Source of the DNA: Candidatus Syntrophosphaera thermopropionivorans
GTDB taxonomy: Bacteria > Cloacimonadota > Cloacimonadia > Cloacimonadales > Cloacimonadaceae
Assembly: GCF_004353895.1 (NCBI RefSeq)
Contig: NZ_SMOG01000001.1
Coordinates: 1 to 64,000 of the forward strand
Reading direction: 5' to 3'
Length of the DNA: 64,000 nt
Part shown: piece after piece, positions 45,524-56,100 of the stretch
Position numbering within the stretch: position 1 is the first letter of the stretch
Layout: each line of letters starts with the position of its first letter
Translations under genes and position numbers: made by a program
Notes under the pieces: generated by a model
Seen by the model: the letters and a program-made list of their open reading frames with translations, nothing else
Told to the model about the DNA's origin: nothing
Databases searched by the model: none

Positions 45524-45583
45524 CCTACATAGAATGCCCTCCGATACCGTGAAGACACCGCCCGGTGCTCTTCACGGTTTTTT
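45524..45583 (+). ncRNA. Candidate small RNA of about 60 nt
   Basis: A promoter-like sequence ends at 45517 and a strong intrinsic terminator ends at 45583. The unit between them has no ORF of note. The unpaired 5' part carries GCCCTCCG; CCCTCC is complementary to a Shine-Dalgarno sequence, a feature of some trans-acting sRNAs. It lies in an otherwise empty convergent gap after eno's own terminator. No known family recognised. Confidence 0.35.
45546..45583 (+). terminator. Strong intrinsic terminator
   Basis: ACCGTGAAGA (45546-45555) pairs perfectly with TCTTCACGGT (45569-45578). Inside, CACC pairs with GGTG, with a one-base bulge. Six T follow. It points along the plus strand, so it does not serve the minus-strand gene ending at 45633. 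Confidence 0.85.
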
Positions 45584-45632
45584 CATTTATTCTCTAAGAG
45601 TTAGAACTCCTGTTAACAATGTTTCAGTAATC

Positions 45633-47831
45633 CTATTTTATTAAAGATATCTTACGGGTTATAGTGTTTTGAGGAGTTTTTACATTCAATAGATAGATTC
45701 CGTTTGCAACTGGTTTACCCTGCTTATCTTTTCCATTCCATATGAGGTTATGATTTCCTTTTGATACAACTTCCCAGCCAATTATTTGTTGACCTTTGAG
45801 ATTGTAGATTGACACCGTGGCTTTATCTTCAGATTTCAGGGTTAAATTAATATTAGTTATATCGGTAACTGGATTTGGGTAAATGCTAATAATACCGATA
45901 GATTGGTATTCATCATTAAGAGGAGTGGCAGGAATTTCTATTATAGCTGGCACTGATTCTCCTGCCACATACTGAGCGGTTACTTTCACTATATGAGCCA
46001 CGGTAAAATCCCAATTAAAGAAAGAGTAGAATGTAAAGGTCGTTGAATCTACGAACTCATTATCCAGATAGATGTTGTAATGTTCCAGAGGAGAGGTACT
46101 TCCTTGAGGCTCCTCCCAGCTAATAGTAACAGGTTCATCCGTATTAGCTAATAAATTTAGTGGAGGATTTAAAACTGCAGGTGAATATTTTAGATTACGA
46201 TAAAATTTGAAAGTCCCATCATAATCACCTAAAACGAGATCAAGGTCTCCATCATGGTCAAGATCTGCCAGAGCAGGAGCCGCGTTTTGATTCGTTTCTA
46301 TACCAGCAAATAATTCTGTATTATTAACCCAGTTATGATTTTGATATAGATAACAATGTAGTGAACCGAACAAATCACCTGCCAATAGGTCCAATCTTCC
46401 ATTTTCATCCAGGTCACCAAAAGTGGGAGAACAGTCTGAGCCAACATCTATATTGCCAAAAAATCCGCTAACTAAAGTCCATTGAGGTAATTCTGGCGAA
46501 CCATTATTTTGATAATAATAAATATTCCCTGCTTCATTGCCAACTGCCAAATCCAGGTCTCCATCTGAATCCATATCAATTAAGCGAGGTACACTCCAGC
46601 CACCAACAGAAATAGGGGGGAGGACATTATTCACCTGAATAAAACCGGTTCCGGTATTTTTATGGAAATAAAGATTCCCACTCAAATCACCTACTATGGC
46701 ATCCGGCAGTCCATCAGCATCAACATCTCCAAGAGTTATAGCTGAATAAATGGAATGGTCTATACTGGAAAAATAAGAGCTATCTTCTTGCCACGCTGGA
46801 GCATAGGGATTTCCTATATTTTTATAAAATTTTATATCTCCCAGCTGTGTCCCACAAATCAAATCTAAATCTCCATCACCGTCAAAATCAAACAGGACAG
46901 GAGAACTCGCTCCACCAGCATCTATAACACCACCAAAAAGATTAGTATTCTCTTGCCATTGAGGAGAAGATGGAGTTCCATTATTCACATAATACTTTAA
47001 GGGTCCATCTGCAGTTCCGAAAATCAGGTCAAAATCCCCATCTCCATCTAAATCCACCAGGTCTGGAGAATTCCAATAAGTAGAATTCCCTAAGCCACTA
47101 AAGAGGGCAGAATTATTTTCCCATAAGGGAGATGAGATAGTTCCATTATTTTGATAATAGACAAAACCATGCGCATCTCTGCCACAAAGTATATCCTGAT
47201 CACCATCATTATCCAAATCACAAAAAACAGGATAAGCATAAAGACCAACATCTCCTATTAGTTGCATTGATTCTTCCTGAAAAATACCATTGGAAGCAGT
47301 ACCAGTATTAAAATAGACTCGCACAGCTCCATCTTCACTTAAACCGACCACTAAATCCAAATCGCCATCACCATCTACATCAGCAACATCGGGCACGGGA
47401 TTATTTCCCACTTCCAGAGTGGAAAAATAACCCAGCTGCTCTGTATAAACAGGTGATTGAATTGTTCCCGTATTGAGAAATAGATGCAGACCGGTATAAC
47501 CACCGGTAATTAAATCTAACTTCCCATCTGCATTCATATCTGCACAAACTGCTAATTCCGCATCAATAAAGGATATATTGGCTAAAAGGTTATCGCCAAT
47601 AACAAAATGAGGAGAAGTTGCTGTGCCAATATTACAGATATATAAAGGTGCACTATTAGTGTTTCCCAGAAAGAAATCCATATCTCCATCAGCATCAAGG
47701 TCTACAAAACGAGGTTGAGAAAAGGGTAAACTGGGAATACCACTGGGATTAAAAATCGCATTATCCTGTTGCCAGGGTTGAGCAAAAATCATTACAGGCA
47801 ACAATAGTAGTAATAGTAGGTATTTATTCAT
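45633..47831 (-). CDS. Secreted FG-GAP/VCBS repeat protein with T9SS domain
   Basis: 732 residues, AAGGAGT before the ATG, signal peptide about 1-17 (MIFAQP). About ten calcium-loop repeats of the form DxDxDGDxDLxxG are visible (DLDADGDMDFFLG, DVDGDGDLDLVVG, DLDNDGDQDILCG, DFDGDGDLDLICG, DMDSDGDLDLAVG and others), the FG-GAP/integrin-like propeller. A fibronectin-III-like domain (about 560-640) and a T9SS sorting domain (from about 653, IYPNPVTD, ending ISLIK) follow. It probably binds calcium and a polymer or surface partner outside the cell. No catalytic site seen. Monocistronic. Confidence 0.88.
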   Translation of the reverse strand: MNKYLLLLLLLPVMIFAQPWQQDNAIFNPSGIPSLPFSQPRFVDLDADGDMDFFLGNTNSAPLYICNIGTATSPHFVIGDNLLANISFIDAELAVCADMNADGKLDLITGGYTGLHLFLNTGTIQSPVYTEQLGYFSTLEVGNNPVPDVADVDGDGDLDLVVGLSEDGAVRVYFNTGTASNGIFQEESMQLIGDVGLYAYPVFCDLDNDGDQDILCGRDAHGFVYYQNNGTISSPLWENNSALFSGLGNSTYWNSPDLVDLDGDGDFDLIFGTADGPLKYYVNNGTPSSPQWQENTNLFGGVIDAGGASSPVLFDFDGDGDLDLICGTQLGDIKFYKNIGNPYAPAWQEDSSYFSSIDHSIYSAITLGDVDADGLPDAIVGDLSGNLYFHKNTGTGFIQVNNVLPPISVGGWSVPRLIDMDSDGDLDLAVGNEAGNIYYYQNNGSPELPQWTLVSGFFGNIDVGSDCSPTFGDLDENGRLDLLAGDLFGSLHCYLYQNHNWVNNTELFAGIETNQNAAPALADLDHDGDLDLVLGDYDGTFKFYRNLKYSPAVLNPPLNLLANTDEPVTISWEEPQGSTSPLEHYNIYLDNEFVDSTTFTFYSFFNWDFTVAHIVKVTAQYVAGESVPAIIEIPATPLNDEYQSIGIISIYPNPVTDITNINLTLKSEDKATVSIYNLKGQQIIGWEVVSKGNHNLIWNGKDKQGKPVANGIYLLNVKTPQNTITRKISLIK

Positions 47832-47949
47832 TTTTATGACTCCTTGTTTCTTATTTTAATCTTATAATATATTGATGTATTATCAGTTAATCTTTATTGT
47901 AACTTATTCAAAAGTTTGAAACTTAAAATTCTAAACTTGAACCTGGAAC

Positions 47950-49323
47950 TCAGAGATTTGAAACCATGGCAAAGATATTATAACGCTCCTGACGCGAAAT
48001 GCTATGTAAAGGTATATGATTTTCTTGGTGATAAGCAAGTAAAGAAAGTGCCAGCTGAGAAGCCTTTTTCCCCGAATCAAGCAAAGTTCTCCATTCAGAG
48101 TTAAACTCTTTCTTATTCCAGTAAAGATTTAGTATCTTACTGAGGGCATTTAAAGTAGAAAGCTCTGCAAAAGAAAGGGTATCAGTTCTTAGTACCTGCC
48201 ATAAAGGAGTATCCAGCCAGAGATAATGTTTTTGCTTTGCCAAATCATACATTGGTGTATCAGGCAATATTTTTAAGCTACCTAACTGTATTTCATCAGG
48301 AAAGATAGATGCCAATTCATCAAGAGAATGCAACACCGATGCCATTGACTGTCCTGGTAAACCTGCTAACAGGTCAGTATGAAGCTGAACCTGAGTTTTC
48401 TCGCATAAGAAAGCTAAGGATTTTTTTGCTTTCTCCCAATTAGAGCTTCTACCACAAGCTTTCGCAATATCAGGATTGACTGTCTGAACTCCTGCTTCCA
48501 GACGAATCCTATGAGCAGGAGCTTTAGCTAATAGAGTGAGGTCTTCTTCTTTTAAAAGTTCGGGAAAAATTTCAAAATGAAACTCACAATCTGCTTGCAT
48601 TTGAATGACATAATCCCAGATAAGATGAGCTAAATCAGGATTTAAGTTAAAGCAACGGTCTACAAATTTCACGGTTCGTGGCTTTAAAGTTAAAAGCTGC
48701 TCCATTTCATCGTATAATCTTGTTCTATCTTCTGAGCTTTCAGGATTAAAACGTAGTTCTTTTCTGTTATCTCTTGCGGAAAGACAGTAAATACAATGGA
48801 AAGGACAACCCCGCGAGCATTCATAATAGACCAATTTTCCTTCCAGTGCAGCCCTATCTTCTTCTTTATAAAGAAAGGGAAGTGTATTTAACGATGGAGC
48901 TGGAACCTCATATATTCCTCCTTCCAGAGAAAAATTATTCTCCGCTAAATAACGAAAAACTCCTTCTCCTGCTCCTTTAACTATAAAATCAGAATCGTTC
49001 AATTTATAATCTTCACCAAGAGCAGAAGGACCTCCAATGACGATTTTAGTTTCTGGAAGAAGTTTCTTAATTTCAGGGATTAGAAGCTTTAGATACAATT
49101 GATTCCAGATATAGGCAGAAAAACATAAGATGTCGGCTTTAGAACTAACTATGGTGCTCAGTACATCAAAAAGTGGTTCATCAGGAATAAATTCATATAT
49201 TTCAAAATGATAAGGAAGACCTTCTAAGGCATTGCGTAAATAGTATAAAGCAGGATTGCTTTGATACCAAGCACTATTAACAGCTATAAAACAGATTTTT
49301 TTGTTTTCTTGATTGCTGAGCAT
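47950..49323 (-). CDS. B12-binding-domain radical SAM protein (DUF4080-like)
   Basis: 457 residues. The N-terminal about 140 residues form a cobalamin-binding-type Rossmann domain (FIAVNSAWYQSNPALYYLRN, KIVIGGPSALGE). The radical SAM core has CSRGCPFHCIYCLS, whose C-x3-C-x2-C binds the [4Fe-4S] cluster, followed by VKFVDRCFN and RLEAGVQTVNPDIAKACGR. The order matches the B12-radical-SAM group with a DUF4080-type C-terminus. Such proteins usually methylate or rearrange unactivated carbons; the substrate cannot be read. Monocistronic, no biosynthetic cluster around it. Confidence 0.88.
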   Translation of the reverse strand: MLSNQENKKICFIAVNSAWYQSNPALYYLRNALEGLPYHFEIYEFIPDEPLFDVLSTIVSSKADILCFSAYIWNQLYLKLLIPEIKKLLPETKIVIGGPSALGEDYKLNDSDFIVKGAGEGVFRYLAENNFSLEGGIYEVPAPSLNTLPFLYKEEDRAALEGKLVYYECSRGCPFHCIYCLSARDNRKELRFNPESSEDRTRLYDEMEQLLTLKPRTVKFVDRCFNLNPDLAHLIWDYVIQMQADCEFHFEIFPELLKEEDLTLLAKAPAHRIRLEAGVQTVNPDIAKACGRSSNWEKAKKSLAFLCEKTQVQLHTDLLAGLPGQSMASVLHSLDELASIFPDEIQLGSLKILPDTPMYDLAKQKHYLWLDTPLWQVLRTDTLSFAELSTLNALSKILNLYWNKKEFNSEWRTLLDSGKKASQLALSLLAYHQENHIPLHSISRQERYNIFAMVSNL

Positions 49324-49538
49324 AGATTATTTTCCTTATTTCCTTTACTGCTTAAAAGAATCTATCCTTTCTGGCAAGGAAAATATAACTTTGATTAGAA
49401 TATAATCACTAATGAGAATAATAAACATAATTTCAATTTATAAAATATAACTTAAAAGAAGATTGAAAATAAAAGAACTTGACCTAAAGATATAATACAT
49501 TAGTTAAGAATAAATTTTGACTAAAGTGAGGCTAATTT

Positions 49539-50444
49539 ATGTTATTAGCAGATTTTCTGGAGCCCAGTACTATAGTTTATGAGCAAAGAATTCTAACTCG
49601 GGAAGAGGTCTATAAAGATATTATAAATCGTATCTGTCAGTTAAGATCAGATATTGTACCTAATTGTGGAGAAACACTTCTTGAGTTAATACTGGAAAGA
49701 GAGAAGGAAGCTCCGATGGTTTATCCTTCAGGTATTGCTATACCTCATATTCGTCTGGATGGATTAGCAGACACACTTATCGGAATGACCTTTTTACAGA
49801 ATCCTCTGAATTACGATGGCATAAAGGTTGACTGGATTGTAATGATTTTTACGGATAAGACTTCTTCTAAGATATATTTAAATATTGTGGCGGCTTTACT
49901 TAAAATATCCGAAGATGAAGAGATGATGACTCAATTACGCTCCTTTAATGATGGTTATGCAGTAGTTAACTATTTACGACAATGCAGGATAAAAGTAGGA
50001 CAGGAACTTTGTGTTTCCGATTTGATGGTAAAAAATCCTATCTGTGTCACTCCTGATACTCTTTTAAGTAAAGTAGATAGTCTTATGAATGTACATAATA
50101 TTTCCTGCATTCCTGTTGTAGATAATGAAGGTAGATATCTGGGAGAGATTAATATTCTGAATATTCTAAAAGTTGGAATGCCAGACTATCTAATGATGAT
50201 AGATAATGTAGCTTTTTTGAGGTCTTATGAGCCACTGGAAAGTTTATTTGAAAAAGAGGAAATAGTTAAAGCAGGAGAGATAATGCAAAAAAATACACGA
50301 GTGCTCTCTTCTGATGCCTCCATTGTAGAGACTGTGTATCATATGCTTAAAGATAACAAAAGGTATTTTTGCGTGGTAGATAACGGACGTTTAGTTGGTA
50401 TTATTACAGCTATGGATATTTTCAGGAAGGTTATAAAAGCATGA
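49539..50444 (+). CDS. PTS EIIA-type domain fused to two CBS domains
   Basis: 301 residues. Residues 1-150 match the EIIA(Fru/Ntr) fold. H70 in YPSGIAIPHIR is in the place of the phosphorylated histidine. Residues about 160-300 are a CBS pair (DLMVKNPICVTPDTLLSKVD...IPVVDNEGRYLGEI; IMQKNTRVLSSDASIVETV...FCVVDNGRLVGIITAMDIF), which usually binds adenine nucleotides. It contains no transporter part itself, but overlaps the next transporter gene by 4 bases (ATGA). It is therefore probably a cytoplasmic regulator of that transporter, sensing phosphorylation or energy charge. Confidence 0.88.
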   Translation: MLLADFLEPSTIVYEQRILTREEVYKDIINRICQLRSDIVPNCGETLLELILEREKEAPMVYPSGIAIPHIRLDGLADTLIGMTFLQNPLNYDGIKVDWIVMIFTDKTSSKIYLNIVAALLKISEDEEMMTQLRSFNDGYAVVNYLRQCRIKVGQELCVSDLMVKNPICVTPDTLLSKVDSLMNVHNISCIPVVDNEGRYLGEINILNILKVGMPDYLMMIDNVAFLRSYEPLESLFEKEEIVKAGEIMQKNTRVLSSDASIVETVYHMLKDNKRYFCVVDNGRLVGIITAMDIFRKVIKA

Positions 50445-51730
50445 GTGCAACAGTCAGTATGTTAATAGCAGTAGGTATCTTTATCGGTACCTATATATTA
50501 ATAATCACAGAAGTAATAAACAAGATGCTTGCTTCATTGATAGGAGCATTCTTGCTTATTCTAACAGGTATTCTAAGCCAGGATATTGCTCTTAGAGCTA
50601 TAGATTGGAATGTAATTTTCTTTTTAATCGGAATGATGCTGGTTATTGCGGTATTACGGAGAACAGGAATTTTTATGTATATTGCTATCAAAACCGCTAA
50701 ACTTGCGCGTGGAAATCCGTTACTGATTATGATGTTGATGTTTGTGGTAACAGCTTTCTCCTCTGCTTTTCTGGGAAGCGTTACCTCTATAATGATTTTA
50801 ATTCCGATAATTTTATTGATTTGCAATGAACTAAAAATAACCCCAGTTCCTTATATAATCACGATGGTGGTTGCTTCCAATATGGGTGGAGCTGCTACTA
50901 TGATTGGTGACCCTCCAAATATAATTATTGGAAGTGCCACGGATTATGATTTCCTTGATTTCATTTTTAATCTAACTCCAGCAATCATTCTGGCTACGAT
51001 TGCCTGTCTTGGTTTAATGTGGGTTATGTATCATGGCAAATTGAAAGTGAGTAGAGAAAATAGAGCCAGGATGATGAGTTATAAAGAAGAGGGATTGATT
51101 AAAGATAAAAGAATGCTCAAAATATCTTTAATAACCGTTGCCGTTATGCTTGTTCTTCTTGCCTTAGAAAGTACTTTGAAAATAGGAACAGCATCTATCT
51201 CTATGTCTGCTGGATTATTCTTAATCCTGGTAGGCCAACGAAATGATATTGAGCATATAATGGTTCATGAAGTAGACTGGGTTACACTCTTTTTCTTTGT
51301 GGGATTATTTATCATAGTTGAAGGCTTAGTTCAAACCGGATTTATTAGTTTATTAGCACATAAAGTTCTGGAACTAACCCATAATCAAGCACGTCCAACT
51401 TCTATGGCTATACTCTGGCTTTCAGGTATTCTTTCTGCCTTTATTGACAATGTTCCCTTTGTGGCAACAATGATTCCCTTAATTAAGCAAATTGGCACTG
51501 TAATAAGTCAACCTAATCTTATGGATCCTATTTGGTGGTCAATGTCTTTGGGAACTTGTTTAGGTGGAAATGGGACACTTATTGGTGCCTCTTCCAATGT
51601 GGTAGCAATTGGAATTACTAAAAAGAACGGGATTAATATCTCATTTATGGAATTTACCAAAGTAAGTGTGGCATATACTATACTTTCTTTGATAATCAGT
51701 TCAGTCTATATTTTAATTCGTTATTTCTAA
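50441..51730 (+). CDS. ArsB/NhaD-superfamily ion transporter
   Basis: 429 residues with about 11-12 membrane segments. SSAFLGSVTSIMILIPIIL, GGAATMIGDPPNIIIGSA, SAFIDNVPFVATMIPLI and GGNGTLIGASSNVVAIGI are the two inverted-repeat substrate regions of the ion-transporter superfamily that includes ArsB, NhaD and SLC13-like permeases. The exact substrate (sodium/proton exchange, dicarboxylate or other anion) is not decided by sequence; the GDPPN motif is shared by several. Co-translated with the EIIA-CBS protein. Confidence 0.88.
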   Translation: MSATVSMLIAVGIFIGTYILIITEVINKMLASLIGAFLLILTGILSQDIALRAIDWNVIFFLIGMMLVIAVLRRTGIFMYIAIKTAKLARGNPLLIMMLMFVVTAFSSAFLGSVTSIMILIPIILLICNELKITPVPYIITMVVASNMGGAATMIGDPPNIIIGSATDYDFLDFIFNLTPAIILATIACLGLMWVMYHGKLKVSRENRARMMSYKEEGLIKDKRMLKISLITVAVMLVLLALESTLKIGTASISMSAGLFLILVGQRNDIEHIMVHEVDWVTLFFFVGLFIIVEGLVQTGFISLLAHKVLELTHNQARPTSMAILWLSGILSAFIDNVPFVATMIPLIKQIGTVISQPNLMDPIWWSMSLGTCLGGNGTLIGASSNVVAIGITKKNGINISFMEFTKVSVAYTILSLIISSVYILIRYF

Positions 51731-51747
51731 GATTGATAAAGCTTGAA

Positions 51748-52425
51748 TTACTGGGTGATATATATTGGACGGATACACTCTTCAGAATTGTTTTGAGGAT
51801 TGTTTACCACTCTACTAACTGGATACATAGAAATTAAATCATCTGGTGGAGCTTTCAGTAGGGGAATAAACTTATTTATGTCTTTAATTGTATGCTCCAG
51901 CCAGGTTAAACGGTCATCTGCAAATAGCAAAACAGGCATCCTATTATGAATAGGAAGCATTACCTGATTGGCATCCGTAGTTATTATGGCTAAAGAGGGG
52001 ACATAACTTCCCTCAGGACTTTGCCAGACATCGTAGATTCCTGCCATATAAATAAAGTCATCCTGGGCTGAATGAATAAAAAATGGTTGTTTATCTGTCT
52101 TACGCCATTCATAAAAACCATTAGCTGGAATCAGACATCTGCGATATTGTAAGCCCCTCTTGAATGAAGGTTTCGAAATTAAGGAATCGGAACGGATATT
52201 TATCAAATCAAACTTAGGAAGTTCCTGACTCCAGGAAGGAATTAAACCCCACCGAAAAGTGCCAATGTACCTTCCGCTATCCTGGCTCACTGCTGCTCCC
52301 ACAGGTTGAGTTGGTGCTACATTAAAATTAATCGTTAACTGGTCACTTTCCCTATTCAATTTTAGTTCTTTTTCCAGCCTTTGTAACTGGTCATATTTTA
52401 TAACTTGGGCAAATCTACCACACAT
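51748..52425 (-). CDS. SRAP-domain abasic-site processing protein (YedK/HMCES family)
   Basis: 225 residues. After removal of Met1, C2 (MCGRFAQ) becomes the N-terminal cysteine that forms a thiazolidine crosslink with abasic sites in single-stranded DNA. NVAPTQP, N76-R78 (NIRSD), E106 in GFYEWRK and H160 in LPIHNRMPVLL are the other active-site residues known from YedK/HMCES, so the protein looks active. It protects abasic sites at replication forks. Divergent from nth, whose product also acts on abasic sites. Confidence 0.95.
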   Translation of the reverse strand: MCGRFAQVIKYDQLQRLEKELKLNRESDQLTINFNVAPTQPVGAAVSQDSGRYIGTFRWGLIPSWSQELPKFDLINIRSDSLISKPSFKRGLQYRRCLIPANGFYEWRKTDKQPFFIHSAQDDFIYMAGIYDVWQSPEGSYVPSLAIITTDANQVMLPIHNRMPVLLFADDRLTWLEHTIKDINKFIPLLKAPPDDLISMYPVSRVVNNPQNNSEECIRPIYITQ

Positions 52426-52520
52426 CTTTATCTCCTTCTTATTGACAATATCTATCAGTTTCTATATCCTGCAACATATTTTTAACTCTATTTTATAATA
52501 AATAAAGCGGATTAAATTTT

Positions 52521-53171
52521 ATGAATAATTTTGATATTGATACTGTGATGGCTGAATTGGAAAAGCACTTTACGCAAGTTAGAACTCCTGTAGTTGACCA
52601 GATACAGATTCAGACCAAAGATCCATTTAAGGTTCTGGTTACTACTATCCTTAGTGCAAGAACAAAAGATGAGACCACCTCGCAAGCAGCAAAGAAGCTA
52701 TTTGAAAAGGTAAAGAATATAGATGACCTGGAAAAGATTAGTGCTGAGGAACTTGATTCTATCATTCATCAAGTAGGATTTCATAATGCCAAAACTAAGT
52801 ATTTGAAACAGTTGCCGTCAGTCTTGAAAGAGAAATTTGGAGGAAAAATTCCTTCAGAAATAGATGAACTTCTACAGTTACCTGGAGTAGGAAGAAAGAC
52901 TGCTAATCTTGTGAGAGCCATAGCCTTCTCACTTCCGGCTATTTGTGTGGATGTGCATGTTCATAGAATATGTAATCGCTGGGGATATGTTCAAACAAAG
53001 ACCCCTTATGAAACAGAGATGGAATTGAGAAAGATTCTACCGGAACGATACTGGTTAACTTTCAATTCCTATGTAGTGGCTTTTGGTCAGAATCTTTGCA
53101 CTCCAAGAAAACCCAAATGCAATCAATGCCCTATATATAATCAATGTGCCAGAATTGGAGTTAAAGAATGA
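52521..53171 (+). CDS. nth: Endonuclease III
   Basis: 216 residues. A DNA glycosylase/AP lyase for oxidised pyrimidines. LPGVGRKTANLV is the helix-hairpin-helix with catalytic K126, and D144 in VDVHVHR is the catalytic aspartate. The [4Fe-4S] cluster ligands are C193, C200, C203 and C209 (C-x6-C-x2-C-x5-C). It shares a 95-bp divergent promoter region with the SRAP gene. It ends 5 bases from the convergent cyclase gene. Confidence 0.97.
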   Translation: MNNFDIDTVMAELEKHFTQVRTPVVDQIQIQTKDPFKVLVTTILSARTKDETTSQAAKKLFEKVKNIDDLEKISAEELDSIIHQVGFHNAKTKYLKQLPSVLKEKFGGKIPSEIDELLQLPGVGRKTANLVRAIAFSLPAICVDVHVHRICNRWGYVQTKTPYETEMELRKILPERYWLTFNSYVVAFGQNLCTPRKPKCNQCPIYNQCARIGVKE

Positions 53172-53176
53172 TGTCG

Positions 53177-56100
53177 TTACGGACTTAGCTCATTGGCTTC
53201 TTGCAGCCATTTAGAGTAGTATCTAGCTTTTCGTTTATTACCTATTTTATTATAGAATTTTTCCAGTGCTTTAACTATATAAAGTGTGGCATTATGATAT
53301 TTCCCAAAGTATTTACGATCAATAGTTAAGCACTTATGTAACAATGCTTCAGCTTCATTCCATCTTTGTTGGTCCATAAAAATAGATGCCAGATTTTTGA
53401 AGTAAATAACTATTTGAGGATGATTTTCACCATATATCTTTTTGCCAATTTCAACCGCTCTTTGTAGAAGTTTTTCTGCCTCTTCTATCTTTCCAGACTC
53501 CGCAAAACTCATCCCTAAGTTATTACAAACGGTGGCAGTAAAGAAATGATAGGGGTCATAATTTCGGTTCATTATATCATAGGCTTGTTGATACATTTCC
53601 GTGGCTTTATCATTAAGATTTTGCAGTGAATATAAATGTCCCAGATTATTAATTCTATCAGCCACATTGGAAGAATCAGGCTCATGTTTCTTCTCTAATT
53701 CCAGTGATTGGAGAAGCAATCTTTCACTTTCTTCATAGCGTCCAACATCTTTATAGAACCTTCCCAAGTTATTAATATAAGGACTTAACTTAAGACTATC
53801 TTCTCCATATATGGCTAAAGCAATATTCATCACAGTATCATAAAGTTTTTCTGCCTCTTCCATCCTTTGCATATAATGATAGAAGAGAGCGAGATGAAAT
53901 ACATTTTCTCCATAATTCATATTATCTGTACCAAAAGATTTTCCAGCTAATTCAACCGCTTTTAGAAAGCACTTTTCAGCCAATTCAAAATAACTATTAT
54001 CCCAGTAATAATCTCCTGCTTTATCATAATAATCGGAGGCTTTGATGATTTCTCCAGCTTTTTCATAGTGTTTTGCTATTTCTTCGGAGTATTCACTTAT
54101 ATTTTGAGCGAATACTTCTTCCATAGATTGAGCCGCTTTTAGATGTAAACTTTTTAGCTTATCACTAAACATTCTATTATAAGCAGCTTCCTGCAAAAGG
54201 ATATGAGTGAAGATATAAAAATCTCTCTCAAGGCTTTTCCAGATACGGTTTTGTGTGCCTATTAAAAGGTCTTGCCGGATATCTCTTTTTAGCATCTGAC
54301 TTAATACTTTCAGATTAAATTTCATACCCAGAACACTGGCATTATAGATACATTCACGCACTGAAAAAGGTAAACGGTCTATGCGAAAACCAATTATGTC
54401 ATTGACATCAAAAGAATTATCTTTCCCCAGGATATTTAGATAGTCCGCACTATTCTCAAGCACACCACTTTCTAATAAATAAGATGCCATCTGTTCAATA
54501 ATAAAGGGATTTCCTGTATCCTTCTGCAGAAGTTCCTGTTTCAAATCAGCTGGCACATCATCCAGATTCATCATTGATTTATAGAGCTGCCAGGAATAAT
54601 TTTTACTTAAAGGAGCAAGGTCAAAACGATAAAAGCTAAAATTATCCATATTCAAAATTGGTAGCCTATCATTTTCAATATAACGAGTGGTTGCTAAAAT
54701 ACCTGTATCTTTTATATCTGATTTTCCCAAAATATGGAAGAAATTACGAGATTGTTCATCCATCCAATGTAAATCATCAATATGAAATATAATAGGATTC
54801 CTTTTTGTCTCTTCCTGAAGAACTTTTAACGCAGATTGATAAAGTTTACTCAATCTTAAGTCTGGAGGTAGGTTATAAAAATGGGAATCTTTACCTACAT
54901 AACCTAATAGACCCCCTATCATTTCTTCATCCTCCTTCCATTTCTTTTCGTTTTTAGACCAATTTAACCAACTCTGATGAAAGCTTGAAGATGCATTCTG
55001 CTGATTATCCTTGATAAGGAAAAGTTGTTGAAATATCTGCCTCATAGGTTCCAATGGTCGGGAATTGGTAATGCTACACATAATATGAAAGATTCGTATG
55101 TTCTTATCTTGGCAGGAGTTAATCACTTCTGTCGCTAATCTGGTTTTCCCAATTCCAGCTTCACCTGCAATATAAATAAAGAAATTATGATGTTCAGCTA
55201 TTGACTTGGAGATAATCCTCTGTATACTTTTTAATTCATTTTGTCGTCCTACAAATACCGTTCTTAGCTCAGGAACAGATGGTTGCAATTCCTTTAATTT
55301 ATAACAGGGAATCCTTTTTTCCAAACCCTTTAAAGAAAGATTACCAACAAATTCAAAGTCAAAATTCCTTTCTAATTCCTTTTTTAGTGTTATATCAGTT
55401 AAAATCTCCCCCTTTTTACTTTTCCCCGATAGTCTTGCAGCCAAATTTACGGGATGACCTAAGGCAGTATATTCACGGATATGTTCTCCTCCAACAAAGC
55501 CAGTAAAACAAGGTCCCATTGATATTGCCTGACTTATAAAGGGATACTTATGAACTCTTTCCAGGATAAGTTGAAAGACCTGACTGAGCTTTTTTCCTTC
55601 ATTTCGGGGCATTCCATAGTAGGATAAAATGCAAAGAGAATTATTTGTAACCGATAATTTATCTACAAAGGATCCAGAATATTGATAGAAGATTTCCAGA
55701 TTGGCTATTATACTGCAGATATCCAAATCTGCTGTAAAAGGTATCCGGGTGTAATTGCTGATAATGGTTCTGATTTCATTCTCTGGATGGATATTATGCA
55801 AACGATAATGAAGGAATTTGTATTCAGTCTCTTTCTGATAAGGATAATTAATTATATTTTCTTTTACCTTTTCTGGATTGAAGTCCCGACTTATTTTTCC
55901 CTTATCATCCACTAATCTTGAAGAGATTAGTTTCTGTAAAGCCGAGGTAGAATATCTACAAGTGGTTTGACCTTTATTTAAACTTTGAACCTCTTCTATT
56001 GCATCGCCAAAGAAGACATACTCCATCTGGATATCATTGGAGAATATCATCCATTGAACCGTACCATAACCGATTCTAATTCTCATTTTTACCGGAGATT

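Noticed and set aside
47916-48104. Plus-strand ORF of 62 codons
   Set aside because: It overlaps the radical SAM gene on the other strand and has no RBS or motif.
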